Shown here piece after piece: positions 1 through 7,032 of a stretch of DNA of 19,429 nt. The DNA is from Candidatus Bathyarchaeota archaeon (lineage in GTDB: Archaea > Thermoproteota > Bathyarchaeia > Bathyarchaeales > Bathycorpusculaceae). The first letter of the stretch is position 1. Each line of letters begins with the position of its first letter. Location: NCBI GenBank assembly GCA_014859805.1, contig JACUTN010000007.1, positions 1 through 19,429 of the forward strand, given 5' to 3'. The notes below the pieces were generated by a model, which was not told the origin of the DNA, ran no database searches, and saw only the letters and a program-made list of their open reading frames with translations. Position numbers and translations under genes: made by a program.

Positions 1-18
1 TATCACCGAGGAATAAGA

Positions 19-207
19 ATGACTGAAAGAACAGAGACACTAACATTGGTTACATGCACAAGCTGCGGCAAACCAATACCACCGGGAACAGAAGCCACAA
101 AATTTCTGTGTCCAAACTGCGGAGAAATCATGATAAGAAGATGTGCAAAATGCAGGAAGTTTGGACGCCCCTATAAATGTCCGAAATGCGGTTTTGTTGG
201 ACCATAA
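19..207 (+). CDS. Small four-CxxC zinc-ribbon protein, putative RNA-binding/translation-associated
   Basis: A 62-residue protein built almost entirely of zinc-binding pairs: CxxC at residues 13/16, 31/34, 42/45 and 54/57, enough for two zinc ribbons. This is the pattern of the archaeal small Zn-ribbon family annotated as RNA-binding and involved in translation (HVO_2753-like); the family assignment rests on length and cysteine spacing. The ATG is preceded by GAGG at positions 8-11, a good ribosome binding site. The gene for elongation factor 1-beta starts 18 nt after its stop, so the two are probably cotranscribed, which fits a role near the ribosome. No catalytic residues are visible; the exact role is unknown. 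Confidence 0.85.
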   Translation: MTERTETLTLVTCTSCGKPIPPGTEATKFLCPNCGEIMIRRCAKCRKFGRPYKCPKCGFVGP

Positions 208-225
208 AATGCAGAAGGTTGAAAA

Positions 226-501
226 ATGGGCAGTGTTGTAGTCTCTTACAAAATTTTTCCAATAGATATAACCGTTGACTTTGGTGAGCTGAAGAAGAAG
301 ATTGAGGATTGTCTGCCAGAGTTCGCTTCGATATACGGGTTTGGAGAAGAGCCAATAGCCTTCGGCTTAAACGTGTTAATTGTCCACATAAAAATTCCAG
401 AGGACAAATCAGGCGTGCTTGATGAGCTTGAGAAAAAATTTCAGGAGATAAGTGAGATAAGCCAAGTGCAACCCGGTATGGTGCGTAGAACAAGTAGATA
501 A
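226..501 (+). CDS. ef1b: Elongation factor 1-beta (aEF-1beta)
   Basis: Archaeal guanine nucleotide exchange factor that swaps GDP for GTP on aEF-1alpha during translation elongation in the cytoplasm. The 91-residue length is typical: archaeal EF-1beta consists of only the C-terminal exchange domain of the eukaryotic protein. Family features are the N-terminal strand ending in IFPID, the central segment GFGEEPIAFGLNVL around residues 38-51, and the C-terminal region with EISQVQPGMVRR. The ATG follows GAAGG at 213-217. An earlier ATG at 210 is out of frame. It lies directly after the zinc-ribbon gene and before a separate promoter for cdc48. Confidence 0.95.
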   Translation: MGSVVVSYKIFPIDITVDFGELKKKIEDCLPEFASIYGFGEEPIAFGLNVLIVHIKIPEDKSGVLDELEKKFQEISEISQVQPGMVRRTSR

Positions 502-509
502 CTTAAACA

Positions 510-517
510 TTTATATA
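510..517 (+). promoter_or_regulatory. TATA box for cdc48
   Basis: TTTATATA, a near-consensus archaeal TATA box, in the gap between ef1b and cdc48. A start site about 25 nt downstream would fall near 538-541, inside a short inverted repeat with arms CTGTT (529-533) and AACAG (537-541). That places a possible operator over the start site. This is inferred from sequence only. Confidence 0.65.
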
Positions 518-547
518 GGAATTAAACTCTGTTTCGAACAGCATTGC

Positions 548-568
548 ATGATTATGGAAGGATTCTAA
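548..568 (+). other. Six-codon leader ORF abutting the cdc48 start
   Basis: ATG ATT ATG GAA GGA TTC TAA reads in the cdc48 frame, and its stop at 566-568 directly touches the cdc48 TTG start at 569. It also contains the ribosome binding site GGAAGGA (556-562) used by cdc48. It may be chance, or it may couple translation of the leader and the ATPase. Confidence 0.35.
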
Positions 569-2740
569 TTGGTTGAAGTACAGTTACGTGTTGGCGATGC
601 AAGACAGCGGGATGTTGGAAGGGGCATAGCCCGCCTAGATCAGAGGACAATGCGGAAACTGGGCATATCAGCAGGAGACGTAATCGAAATGATTGGCAAA
701 AGAACAACGTCAGCCATAGCTTGGCCAGCGTACAGCGAAGATCAAAACCGAGAAATGATACGCATAGACGGTTTCACCCGCAAAAATGCAGGTGTAGCCA
801 TAAACGAATACGTTGTTGCAAGACCAGCCAAGGTTAAAAACGCTTTAAACATCACTTTCGCACCAGTGGACATGAGGCTGAACGTTGACGAAGACTTCAC
901 AAACTTCGTCAAAAACCGCCTAATGGAAAGAACGCTCATGGAAGGCGACACAACCCTTGTCATGATGCTTGGACACGCCATACCATTCACCGTAACAAAA
1001 ACCCGTCCGCATGGCATAGTAAAAGTTACAGCAGAAACAAAACTCACAATATTGAACGAACCAGCACCTGAAGGAAGAGGACTGCCGCGAACAACATACG
1101 AGGACATCGGAGGACTACATGAAGAACTTCAAAGAGTAAGGGAAATGGTTGAGCTTCCACTACGCCATCCTGAACTGTTCCAGAGGTTAGGAATAGAACC
1201 GCCGAAGGGAGTGATGCTTCACGGACCTCCTGGCTGCGGTAAAACCCTTTTAGCCAGAGCAGTAGCCAACGAATCAGAGGCAAACTTCTTCTCAATAAAC
1301 GGACCAGAAATAATGAGCAAGTTTTACGGAGAATCAGAGGCAAGGCTTAGAGAAATCTTTCAGCAAGCCCAACAGAACTCCCCAAGCATCATATTCATCG
1401 ACGAATTAGACGCAATAGCGCCTAAACGAGAAGAAGTTACAGGCGAAGTTGAAAGACGCGTGGTTGCACAACTCCTAGCATTAATGGATGGTTTATCCGG
1501 AAGAGGAAATGTCATAGTAATAGGTGCCACAAACAGACCAGGCGCTTTAGATCCAGCCCTTCGCAGACCAGGCAGATTCGACAGAGAAATCGAGATAGCC
1601 GTTCCGGACAAGAAGGGAAGATACGAAATACTCCAAATTCACACCCGTGGAATGCCGTTGGCTGACGATGTTGACCTTGAAAAATTGTCTAAAATATCCC
1701 ATGGATACACAGGCGCAGACATGGCAGCCTTATGCAGAGAAACAGCCATGAAAGCCCTTCGCAGGTATCTGCCACAAATAAACCTAGAAGAAGAACGTGT
1801 ACCGCCAAGCGTACTGGAAAAAATGGAAGTTAAAATGGAGGACTTCCTTAATGCTTACAAGGAAATAACTCCCACAGCCATGCGGGAAGTCTATATAGAA
1901 GTGCCGACAGTCCACTGGAGCGACATAGGCGGACTAGAAGAAGTCAAACGAGACCTTAGCGAAGTAGTTGAATGGCCTCTGAAGAGTCCGGAAATTTTTG
2001 AGAGACTTGGGATCAAGCCGCCGAAGGGAATTCTCCTTTATGGACCTCCTGGTTGTGGTAAAACTCTTCTGGGTAGGGCTGTTGCAACGGAAAGCGAAGC
2101 CAACTTTATAACAATTAAAGGTCCAGAAGTCTTTTCGAAATGGGTTGGGGAATCAGAGAAAGCAATTAGAGAAGTGTTCAGAAAGGCAAGAATGGCTGCT
2201 CCCACAGTGATATTCTTCGATGAGATTGACTCGCTTTTGCCTCGACGAGGCTTGGGCTTTGCGGACAGCGGAGTAACAGAACGCGTTATCAGTCAGCTTT
2301 TAACAGAAATGGACGGCATCGTAACCCTAGAGGACATAGTTGTTATAGCTGCCACAAACAGGCCTGACATCGTGGATCCGGCAGTTCTTCGTCCAGGAAG
2401 GTTTGACAGGTTAATTTATGTGCCTCAACCTGACGAGAAGAGTCGTCTCGAAATATTCAAGATTTACACGAAAAACATGCCATTAACAAAGGACGTAGAC
2501 GTAGCGCATTTAGCGACCATAACGAAGAACTACTCTGGCGCAGACATAGAGGCACTTTGCAGAGAAGCCGCCATGTATGCCTTAAGAAGAGACGTAAACG
2601 CCAAAGAAGTCACAATGACCGATTTTCAAGAGGCAATGAAAAGGATTGGCCCATCAGTGACCCCAGACATGGAGAAATGGTATAAGAGATTTGTGCAACA
2701 GATTCGGCAAGTTCAAAAACCAGCAACACCAGTTGCTTAG
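569..2740 (+). CDS. cdc48: Cdc48/VAT-type AAA+ ATPase (p97 homologue)
   Basis: Hexameric double-ring ATPase that unfolds and extracts proteins, in archaea probably feeding the 20S proteasome. The 723 residues show an N-terminal substrate/cofactor domain (about 1-185), a D1 ring with Walker A GPPGCGKT at 219-226 and Walker B IIFIDE at 274-279, and a D2 ring with Walker A GPPGCGKT at 492-499 and VIFFDE at 547-552. Arginine-finger segments (RRPGRFDRE in D1, LRPGRFDRL in D2) and pore loops (KFYGE in D1, KWVGE in D2) are intact, so both rings should hydrolyse ATP. The start is TTG 569, five nt after GGAAGGA; the ATG at 548 is closed off by an in-frame stop. The C-terminus ends in QKPATPVA and lacks a penultimate tyrosine (no HbYX proteasome-docking motif). 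Confidence 0.97.
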   Translation: MVEVQLRVGDARQRDVGRGIARLDQRTMRKLGISAGDVIEMIGKRTTSAIAWPAYSEDQNREMIRIDGFTRKNAGVAINEYVVARPAKVKNALNITFAPVDMRLNVDEDFTNFVKNRLMERTLMEGDTTLVMMLGHAIPFTVTKTRPHGIVKVTAETKLTILNEPAPEGRGLPRTTYEDIGGLHEELQRVREMVELPLRHPELFQRLGIEPPKGVMLHGPPGCGKTLLARAVANESEANFFSINGPEIMSKFYGESEARLREIFQQAQQNSPSIIFIDELDAIAPKREEVTGEVERRVVAQLLALMDGLSGRGNVIVIGATNRPGALDPALRRPGRFDREIEIAVPDKKGRYEILQIHTRGMPLADDVDLEKLSKISHGYTGADMAALCRETAMKALRRYLPQINLEEERVPPSVLEKMEVKMEDFLNAYKEITPTAMREVYIEVPTVHWSDIGGLEEVKRDLSEVVEWPLKSPEIFERLGIKPPKGILLYGPPGCGKTLLGRAVATESEANFITIKGPEVFSKWVGESEKAIREVFRKARMAAPTVIFFDEIDSLLPRRGLGFADSGVTERVISQLLTEMDGIVTLEDIVVIAATNRPDIVDPAVLRPGRFDRLIYVPQPDEKSRLEIFKIYTKNMPLTKDVDVAHLATITKNYSGADIEALCREAAMYALRRDVNAKEVTMTDFQEAMKRIGPSVTPDMEKWYKRFVQQIRQVQKPATPVA

Positions 2741-2752
2741 GAGCCTTAATCT

Positions 2753-2983
2753 ATGGTTGTTAAAACGTGGAAAACGCGTCCAGCCCACTGCTTTCTATTG
2801 GAAACCTTGGAAAAAAAGAAAGGTGCTATGACAGACGTGGCTCTTTTCGACGCTTTAAAGGAGGAATTCAAGGATCTAGGGTTCAAAGACTTTAATGAAT
2901 TGTTAATGCGGTTAGAAATTGGTGGGAAAATTCGTGCAATGTCCATGGCACGTGGCAAAAGACGAATTGAGCTTGTAACCTAA
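2753..2983 (+). CDS. Small winged-helix-like protein of unknown function
   Basis: A 76-residue protein starting 12 nt after the cdc48 stop, with GGAG overlapping that stop as ribosome binding site; the two are probably cotranscribed. The sequence predicts helices followed by a basic hairpin: a segment with FDALKEEFKDLGFKDFNELL, then LEIGGKIRAM and KRRIEL, which resembles the recognition helix and wing of small winged-helix proteins. I do not recognise a named family. The adjacency to cdc48 could mean an accessory or regulatory role, but this is inference only. Confidence 0.75.
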   Translation: MVVKTWKTRPAHCFLLETLEKKKGAMTDVALFDALKEEFKDLGFKDFNELLMRLEIGGKIRAMSMARGKRRIELVT

Positions 2984-2996
2984 AAAAGGCTTTTTT
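2982..2996 (+). terminator. A-tract/T-tract hairpin terminator
   Basis: Six A, GGC, then six T directly at the stop of the small gene at 2753-2983. It forms a tight A-T hairpin and ends in the T-run typical of archaeal termination. It would close the cdc48 transcript before the reductase gene. Confidence 0.55.
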
Positions 2997-3019
2997 GTTG
3001 AAAACGTTAAAGGTCTATC

Positions 3020-4252
3020 GTGCCGATGCATAAATTCTTTTCAGACGCAATTGTTGTTGGAGGTGGCCCATGCGGCTCCTTCACCGCCTTAAACCTTGCA
3101 AAGCTTGGCGTTGACGTAAACGTTTTTGAGGAACACGCTGAAATAGGCGTTCCATGTCATTGCGCTGGTCACTTAAGCATTAAAGGTCTGAAACTTTTGG
3201 GATTGCATCCGTTGCCCTCGGAAATCGTTGAAAACGTTTTCTATGGAGCGATTTTTCACTCTCCAAAGGGTAGAAGTTTTCATGTCCGTTTTTCTTCGCC
3301 GGTAACGTGTGCTGTCAATCGAGTTCTTTTCGACAAGTACATTGCGAAGATGGCGGAAAGGGCTGGGGCGCACTACTTCCTGAATTCAATGGTTGAATCT
3401 GTAATAATTGAAAACGGTTTTGTAAAAGCTGTCATTGTTAGGCGTGGAAAAGTTGAGGAAAGGTTTTCAGCTAAGGTGGTGGTGGATGCTGAGGGGATTT
3501 CATCAAGGATTTTGAGGCAAGCAGGTTTGGTTGCTTTCAATCGTCATATGCTTGTTAAAGCTGTGGAAGCGGAAGTTGAAAACGTCCAAGGTTTGGAAAC
3601 AGGCATGGTTGAAGTTTTCCTCGGTAGAGATTATGCACCGGGATTTTATGCATGGTTAATGCCTAAGGGAGATGGAAAAGCGAAAGTTGGATTGGCTGCA
3701 AAAACTGGAAATCCGAGGGAACTTCTGCAGAGATTTATGCTTAGACATCCGACAGCATCAAAAAAACTGCGTGGCGCAAAAATCTTACAGGCTTCCTTTC
3801 ATTCTATCCCGCTGGGAGGACCAATTCCTAAAGCCTTCTCGAACGGGTTCTTAGTCGTCGGTGATGCAGCCTCGCACGTGAAGCCTACTACGGGTGGCGG
3901 TGTGATTTTTGGAATGACTTGTGCAAAGATTGCTGCTGAAGTTGCCTATGAAGCCTTACGTAACAATGATTTTTCATCAGATTTTCTGTACAAGTATCAG
4001 AGCCGATGCAACAAAACCTTGGGATCTGACGTTAAGTTTATGCTTAGAATAAAGAAAATGCTTGATGCTCTACCAGACGACAAGATAGATGACGCAATTA
4101 ATTTCTGCGCAAAAATAGGCTTAGACAAAACTCTCCAAAACGTCGAAGACATAGATTTTCAAGGACGTTCGTTTCTGCGCATGTTACGGAATCCTCGCAT
4201 GCCAATAGCTCTTTCCTATTTTCTTCTTTCATGCTTGTTTGCGAATCGTTAA
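3020..4252 (+). CDS. Geranylgeranyl reductase family FAD-dependent oxidoreductase
   Basis: Flavoprotein of the geranylgeranyl reductase family, whose archaeal members saturate isoprenoid double bonds, notably in membrane ether lipids (digeranylgeranylglycerophospholipid reductase). Seen directly: the N-terminal FAD dinucleotide motif GGGPCG at 14-19, the following acidic residues at the end of the second strand (FEEH), the cysteine/glycine segment VPCHCAGH near 44-51, the motif YAWLMPK at 210-216 (family YxWxFPK), and the second FAD motif GDAASHVKPTTGGG. The 410-residue length is usual. GTG 3020 is taken as start because AGGT lies just before it; ATG 3026 is a close alternative. Substrate (lipid core, quinone tail or polyprenol) cannot be told from sequence. 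Confidence 0.88.
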   Translation: MPMHKFFSDAIVVGGGPCGSFTALNLAKLGVDVNVFEEHAEIGVPCHCAGHLSIKGLKLLGLHPLPSEIVENVFYGAIFHSPKGRSFHVRFSSPVTCAVNRVLFDKYIAKMAERAGAHYFLNSMVESVIIENGFVKAVIVRRGKVEERFSAKVVVDAEGISSRILRQAGLVAFNRHMLVKAVEAEVENVQGLETGMVEVFLGRDYAPGFYAWLMPKGDGKAKVGLAAKTGNPRELLQRFMLRHPTASKKLRGAKILQASFHSIPLGGPIPKAFSNGFLVVGDAASHVKPTTGGGVIFGMTCAKIAAEVAYEALRNNDFSSDFLYKYQSRCNKTLGSDVKFMLRIKKMLDALPDDKIDDAINFCAKIGLDKTLQNVEDIDFQGRSFLRMLRNPRMPIALSYFLLSCLFANR

Positions 4253-4296
4253 AATTTGTGGAAGGCAATTGATAGAGAAGGATGGTTTAAAAAGAC

Positions 4297-4659
4297 ATGT
4301 CCGAATTTCGTTACAAACAGGTTATCGCTTTCCGTTCTGACTTGAAGATGAGTAAGGGAAAAATCGCAGCGCAAGCTGGGCATGCTGCAGTTTCAGCGGT
4401 GGAAGAAGCACGCAAGCACTTTAAAGAATGGTGGAAAGCTTGGCTACGGGAAGGACAGTGCAAGATAGCTGTTAAAGTAGAAAGCGAAGAAGAACTGCTC
4501 GAACTGGAAAAACAAGCAAAAGAGTTGGCGATACCTTGTGCACTAATCGTCGACAGGGGTCTTACAGAAATTCCTCCCGGGACAATAACATGTTTGGGAA
4601 TTGGTCCAGCACCCGTTGAAAAGATAGACAAAATAACAAGCATGCTTCCGCTTCTCTAG
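4297..4659 (+). CDS. pth2: Peptidyl-tRNA hydrolase, archaeal type (Pth2)
   Basis: Releases tRNA from peptidyl-tRNAs that drop off the ribosome. The 120 residues match the Pth2 family throughout: the opening strand KQVIAFRSDLKMSKGKIAAQ with the catalytic-region lysine (residue 20) and histidine (residue 29), the VESEEELLELEKQAKELAIP helix, and the C-terminal block DRGLTEIPPGT...CLGIGPAP. The ATG is preceded by GAAGGATGG at about 12 nt. The tRNA pseudouridine synthase gene follows after 12 nt, so this is a tRNA-linked gene pair. Confidence 0.96.
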   Translation: MSEFRYKQVIAFRSDLKMSKGKIAAQAGHAAVSAVEEARKHFKEWWKAWLREGQCKIAVKVESEEELLELEKQAKELAIPCALIVDRGLTEIPPGTITCLGIGPAPVEKIDKITSMLPLL

Positions 4660-4671
4660 AAGGCGTGAGTT

Positions 4672-6057
4672 TTGTTTGTTCCTAGATTGGAGAAGTTTAT
4701 AGGTATTGAGGTTTACGCTACGAGTTCTTTGGGTGTTGGCGGGGTTATTCGGCAGCGTGTTGAAGATTTTGTTGTTAGAGAAGTTTTGGTTGATGGTTCC
4801 GAAGCGGGAATAATCCCGTCTGAAAGAAATGTTGAGCAAGAGGCGTTAGGCTCTTCAAGTGTTAAGAATCGCTATCTGCTATGTGTTTTAATCAAGCGAA
4901 ACTGGGACACTTTCTTGGCTCTGAAGGCAGTCGCCAAGCAGTTGGGCATAAGCACAAAACGTATTCAATTTGCTGGCATAAAAGATGCGAAGGCTGTAAC
5001 CGCTCAGCACATCACAGTTGAAGATGTATCAGCTGAAGAAATCCAAAAAGTTCAAGCCAAAGACATCGAAATTTATCCAATAGGATATTTTCGCAGCAAC
5101 CTTTCATCCTACTATCTCTTAGGAAACCATTTTCACATAACCATCAGAGCCATAAGCCACTCAAAATCTGAGATCAAAGAACGGATAACAAAAACTATTG
5201 AAGAGCTTAGGGTGATTGGTGGCGCTCCAAACTTTTTCGGTCATCAAAGATTCGGAACAACACGCCCAATAACGCACCTGGTTGGGAAAGCCTTAGTTCA
5301 ACAAAATTTCGAGAAAGCAGCAATGCTTTATTTAGCCAAGTCAAGCCTGTATGAGCATCCAGAATCTCGATGGGCACGGGAACAACTGCAGAAAACGCAA
5401 GACTTTAAGCAAGCCCTAAAGAATTTTCCAAAAAAACTACATTATGAACGTCTAATGCTTAACCATTTAGCCAAGAAACCAGACGATTTCATAGGTGCTT
5501 TTAGGAAACTGCCGCCAAAGCTTAGAAGGCTTTTTCCACAAGCTTGTCAGGCCTACTTGTTCAACGAGTTCCTGAGCAAAAGAATAAGGAAAGGGCTTCC
5601 GTTGAACAGGGCTGAAGTTGGAGATTATGTTGTGAATGTGGAGCGTTCTGGATTGCCAATGCTAAGGATGTGTAGAATAGCAAGCATAGATGCGTGCGGA
5701 GGAATCAATAAGGCAATTCAAACTGGAAAAATGCAGTTGGCAATTCCGTTAGTCGGCTTCAAACAGCATCCTTCTAAAGGCGTTCAAGGAGAAATCGAAA
5801 AACAAATTCTACAAGAAGAGGATATTGCTATGGAAAACTTCAAAATTGAAGCGGTGCCAGAAATAAGCCTGAGAGGAGGACTGCGGACAGCTACAATTCC
5901 ACTAAATAATTTCTTAATAGAGGAAATCTCAGAAGATCATGCCAACCCATCAAAGCATAGAGCAAAAATAAGCTTTACGTTGTATCGTGGTTCGTACGCA
6001 ACAACAGTCTTGAGAGAACTCATGAAACCACGCAACCTAATAAAAGCAGGATTCTAG
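4672..6057 (+). CDS. truD: tRNA pseudouridine synthase D (TruD/Pus7 family)
   Basis: Isomerises uridine to pseudouridine in tRNA (U13 in the best studied members). The 461 residues carry the TruD signature FAGIKDAKAVTAQHI, with catalytic Asp105, and the second motif NFFGHQRFG at 187-195; the long insert (about 200-350) and the C-terminal return to the catalytic domain, with GLRTA, are usual for archaeal/eukaryotic TruD. The start is TTG 4672, 12 nt after the pth2 stop. No ATG lies near, and upstream GGCGTGAG can pair weakly with 16S rRNA. It is the last gene of the plus-strand block; several T-tracts follow. Confidence 0.95.
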   Translation: MFVPRLEKFIGIEVYATSSLGVGGVIRQRVEDFVVREVLVDGSEAGIIPSERNVEQEALGSSSVKNRYLLCVLIKRNWDTFLALKAVAKQLGISTKRIQFAGIKDAKAVTAQHITVEDVSAEEIQKVQAKDIEIYPIGYFRSNLSSYYLLGNHFHITIRAISHSKSEIKERITKTIEELRVIGGAPNFFGHQRFGTTRPITHLVGKALVQQNFEKAAMLYLAKSSLYEHPESRWAREQLQKTQDFKQALKNFPKKLHYERLMLNHLAKKPDDFIGAFRKLPPKLRRLFPQACQAYLFNEFLSKRIRKGLPLNRAEVGDYVVNVERSGLPMLRMCRIASIDACGGINKAIQTGKMQLAIPLVGFKQHPSKGVQGEIEKQILQEEDIAMENFKIEAVPEISLRGGLRTATIPLNNFLIEEISEDHANPSKHRAKISFTLYRGSYATTVLRELMKPRNLIKAGF

Positions 6058-6061
6058 CTAG

Positions 6062-6094
6062 CTTTTCGATTTTTAGTTAACTATTCACGTTTTT
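6062..6094 (+). terminator. T-tract terminator after truD
   Basis: Three T-runs at 6063-6066, 6070-6074 and 6090-6094 follow the truD stop at a convergent gene junction. Archaeal RNA polymerase terminates at such T-tracts without needing a strong hairpin. Confidence 0.5.
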
Positions 6095-6188
6095 GGAATA
6101 ACATTAAAACATCTTTCTCGCAGACGTGTTAACACTTATCTCAAGTAATGTTTCCTAAAATAGGAGGGGGTAGGGTGTGTTTTGGTTG

Positions 6189-6194
6189 AAAAAA
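6189..6194 (-). terminator. T6 tract at the end of the DDAH-like gene
   Basis: On the minus strand the TAA stop of the DDAH-like gene is followed immediately by six T residues, a plausible archaeal terminator facing the truD T-tracts. Confidence 0.45.
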
Positions 6195-6962
6195 TTACCA
6201 TAAAATTGACAGACACGTCAGGGCGCCGTCTCCTCTGCGAAACTCTGACATTTCCAATTCTTTGACGAAAAAGCCTTCTTTTTCTACAAGTTTCTTCGTC
6301 TTAGGAAAGCCTTTCGCCATCAAGACCGTTCCATTTATGGCAAGGCAATCTGCAGCATATTCCTCTCCTCTTGCAACCACAATTTTCTTATAATCTCGCA
6401 AAATGTCTGTGTCAAAATGTCCCTTTGAAACTATAACACAGTTATTTCCAAGATAAGTACACGCAGACTTTAGATGAAGTACATTATGAACCGTCACTGG
6501 AACTATCTCAAAGTTGGTGTTTTCCAGAATTTTTCTAAGCTGACGTATAGCGTGGATATTAGTTCTGGCTGAAAGCCCTACGAAAACCTTGTCTTCAATT
6601 TTAAGAACGTCTCCGCCATCAATGGTGGCTGGCGGTTTAATGTAACATGTCTCTTTTAGTTTTTCCAGCACCTTGGCAACTTCAACTACTTCCTTGACTC
6701 GCGATTTTGTTTTCATGTTGCAGATTATTGCTTTCTCCCCCAATACGATGGCTGTGTCTTCCACAAAGCAGCTATCTGGGAGAGTGTTTTCACCTTTTAT
6801 CCAGATGAGTTCCGGTCCGAGCTTCTGTAAAGTCCTGCAATATTCTGCATGTTGACTCTTAGCAAGGGCAATGTCTATTTTTTCAGTGTTTGTCCTTACA
6901 CAATGATCGTAGGAATCTGGTACAGGTCGAACAACAGCGTATTTGACTGTAAACGTATTCAT
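6195..6962 (-). CDS. DDAH/arginine deiminase superfamily guanidine hydrolase
   Basis: Belongs to the dimethylarginine dimethylaminohydrolase branch of the guanidino-modifying superfamily, which hydrolyses methylated arginine or related guanidines to citrulline-type products. Numbered from ATG 6962 (255 residues), it keeps the active site: E68/D69 in FVEDTA, the GGD loop at 116-118, His163 in LHLKSACT and the nucleophile Cys250 in GALTCLS. GTG 6974 and ATG 6971 are in frame but overlap the GGAG at 6974-6977, so ATG 6962, 11 nt after it, is preferred. It follows the DHH phosphoesterase gene on the same strand with a gap of about 70 nt and may be cotranscribed with it. Whether the substrate is dimethylarginine, arginine or another guanidine is unresolved. 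Confidence 0.9.
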   Translation of the reverse strand: MNTFTVKYAVVRPVPDSYDHCVRTNTEKIDIALAKSQHAEYCRTLQKLGPELIWIKGENTLPDSCFVEDTAIVLGEKAIICNMKTKSRVKEVVEVAKVLEKLKETCYIKPPATIDGGDVLKIEDKVFVGLSARTNIHAIRQLRKILENTNFEIVPVTVHNVLHLKSACTYLGNNCVIVSKGHFDTDILRDYKKIVVARGEEYAADCLAINGTVLMAKGFPKTKKLVEKEGFFVKELEMSEFRRGDGALTCLSILW

Positions 6963-7032
6963 AATTTTCATCACTCCACTTTGGCGCTTTAACTTAACAC
7001 ACTGATTTAAGCAAATACATGCCTTGCATCAA

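Noticed and set aside
128..493. 121-residue minus-strand frame over the zinc-ribbon and EF-1beta genes
   Set aside because: It overlaps two well-supported plus-strand genes and has no recognisable motif.
742..1107. 121-residue minus-strand frame inside cdc48
   Set aside because: It is a reverse-frame shadow of the Cdc48 N-domain with no independent support.
6161..6185. G-rich stretch that could form a G-quadruplex
   Set aside because: Only one long G-run and a few short runs are present, insufficient for a stable four-run structure; it is noted as a local G-rich patch.
6182..6265. 27-codon plus-strand frame from TTG after a G-rich stretch, antisense to the end of the DDAH-like gene
   Set aside because: The G-rich AGGAGGGGG upstream looks like a ribosome binding site, but it is over 10 nt away, and the peptide lies antisense to conserved coding sequence; chance is more likely.
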